Shown here in pieces: positions 5,514 to 6,374 of a stretch of DNA of 6,374 nucleotides. A program made the translations under genes and the position numbers. The notes under the pieces were generated by a model. The model saw only the letters and a program-made list of their open reading frames with translations. It made no database searches and was not told the origin of the DNA. This DNA is from JAPLDA01 sp043742705 (lineage in GTDB: Bacteria; Bacteroidota; Bacteroidia; AKYH767-A; 2013-40CM-41-45), in assembly GCA_043742705.1 (NCBI GenBank), contig JAYTXY010000066.1, positions 1 through 6,374 on the forward strand, in the 5' to 3' direction. How positions within the stretch are numbered: the first letter of the stretch is position 1; each line of letters begins with the position of its first letter.

Positions 5514-6374
5514 TTAATTTAATACGATCACTTTTGAATCTCCGGATGTAACACTGAACTTCCGTTCAATGGTGTAAACAGATTCTTTTGAATTTCTCGG
5601 ACGAAATACAACGCGGTAATTTCCCGGTTGCATGATTACAGTTTCTTTTGTTGAATTTTCATCGAGGTTATAAATCAATTTCATTTCATTTTTTTCCTCA
5701 ACGAAAATACTTCCGTATCCGGGACCATTCGATACGAACGTAGCTATTCCCGGCTGAGGAATCTGGATCGTGGTTGTTGTACTTTGTGTAATGTCAACGT
5801 CCGGTAAATAAATTCTCGGCAGTGTCAGTATTTCAAGGTCGTATTTTCCAACAATGTATTTTTCTGTCGTGTTGAAATCCTGGACAACGAGTGTTCGCGA
5901 ATCATTGCGTTTGCGAACAATGGTTTGAAGTTTTTTGTACTCAGGCATCCCGTCAAATTTCAAATAGAGGTAACCTTGCGGTGCATCAATTCCTACGATG
6001 GTGTGTTTACCGGGAGTGAGCGTTACTGAATCTTTTGAAACAGGTGGAGTAGTGTGAACAACAATGTTATAAGTTGCAAGAGGATCAATGATCAACGTGT
6101 CCGGATTGCCGTGACTGTTGATTGTATGAACGAAATTATAACGGATGTTTCCAAACGTATCATAAAAAGTCATGTCGACATTTGTTTCAGTTGGCTTGTT
6201 ATAAATGTCAAGCAAATTGACCTGGAGAGTTGTGTTATTAAGCGCTTGTGAAATTACAACGTTCAATGCTTCGCGAAAAGTTTCTTCGCTTGTTGCATCA
6301 TAAAATTTACCGACACAGTCAAAGGTCTTTTTCAATGTTTCATCCAATCCCATTCCAATTACAAAAGGCTTCAG
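5514..6374 (-). CDS. VWA-domain protein, C-terminal part (gene runs off the window)
   Basis: The frame is open through the right edge. Codons before the internal ATG at 6353 read LKPFVIG, which continues naturally into MGLDETLKKTFDCVGKFYDATSEETF, so that ATG is not the start and about 287 C-terminal residues are visible. The opening segment resembles the last strand and helix of a von Willebrand factor A domain (a KPFVIGMGLD strand, then a helix ending near VVISQALNN). The metal-binding DxSxS motif would be upstream, outside the window. After a linker (QVNLLDIYNKPTETNV), the rest is beta-rich. Counting from that ATG, strands starting at Y95, Y171 and Y246 recur every 75-76 residues, suggesting tandem Ig-like, PEGA or carboxypeptidase-regulatory-type units. 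No catalytic motif is visible. It is probably an exported or surface protein, but no signal peptide can be checked. It lies 33 bases upstream of the transketolase gene on the same strand, so co-transcription is possible. Confidence 0.75.
   Translation of the reverse strand: MKPFVIGMGLDETLKKTFDCVGKFYDATSEETFREALNVVISQALNNTTLQVNLLDIYNKPTETNVDMTFYDTFGNIRYNFVHTINSHGNPDTLIIDPLATYNIVVHTTPPVSKDSVTLTPGKHTIVGIDAPQGYLYLKFDGMPEYKKLQTIVRKRNDSRTLVVQDFNTTEKYIVGKYDLEILTLPRIYLPDVDITQSTTTTIQIPQPGIATFVSNGPGYGSIFVEEKNEMKLIYNLDENSTKETVIMQPGNYRVVFRPRNSKESVYTIERKFSVTSGDSKVIVLN

Noticed and set aside
4794..5517. Plus-strand open frames opposite the transketolase gene
   Set aside because: The strong transketolase match on the other strand accounts for this region, and the plus-strand translations show no domain.
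6351..6353. ATG as the start of the VWA-like gene
   Set aside because: The same frame continues upstream to the window edge with residues (KPFVIG) that belong to the VWA fold, so this is an internal methionine.

Overview
The window looks like ordinary chromosomal DNA of a member of the Bacteroidota. It is moderately AT-rich, its start codons lack a Shine-Dalgarno sequence and sit behind A/T-rich stretches, and several families are typical of that phylum. These include an ECF sigma factor followed by a 'NPFKVP' membrane protein and an LTxxQ/Spy-like periplasmic protein, a transketolase split into separate polypeptides, and a VWA protein with beta-rich C-terminal repeats. No mobile element, CRISPR array, rRNA or tRNA was seen.

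Layout: the left edge (1-120, + strand) holds the last 39 codons of an unrecognised gene, followed at once by a hairpin that probably ends its transcript. A 123-base gap leads to lon (244-2757, +), a full-length ATP-dependent protease with intact Walker motifs and Ser-Lys catalytic dyad. A perfect 30-base palindrome with a T-run (2778-2809) separates lon from everything to its right, which is all on the - strand and convergent with lon; it should terminate transcription from both sides.

Read in its direction of transcription (right to left), the - strand block starts with the 3' part of a VWA-domain protein (6374-5514). The C-terminal (Pyr plus C domain) half of a split transketolase follows (5480-4509), and then the ECF sigma module. 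That module is a sigma factor (4441-3896), a single-pass membrane protein with two copies of an NPFKVP repeat and a probable anti-sigma role (3852-3295), and a small exported helical protein (3298-2831). The last two overlap by four bases in an ATGA arrangement, which suggests coupled translation.

Functionally, the sigma, membrane and periplasmic trio reads as an envelope-sensing regulatory unit: a periplasmic protein, a membrane tether and a cytoplasmic sigma factor encoded in one operon. The membrane protein shows no cysteine/histidine zinc anti-sigma motif, and the NPFKVP repeats are the obvious candidate for sigma binding. This is the part most worth a second look. The rest is housekeeping, and nothing here clearly amounts to an undescribed system.
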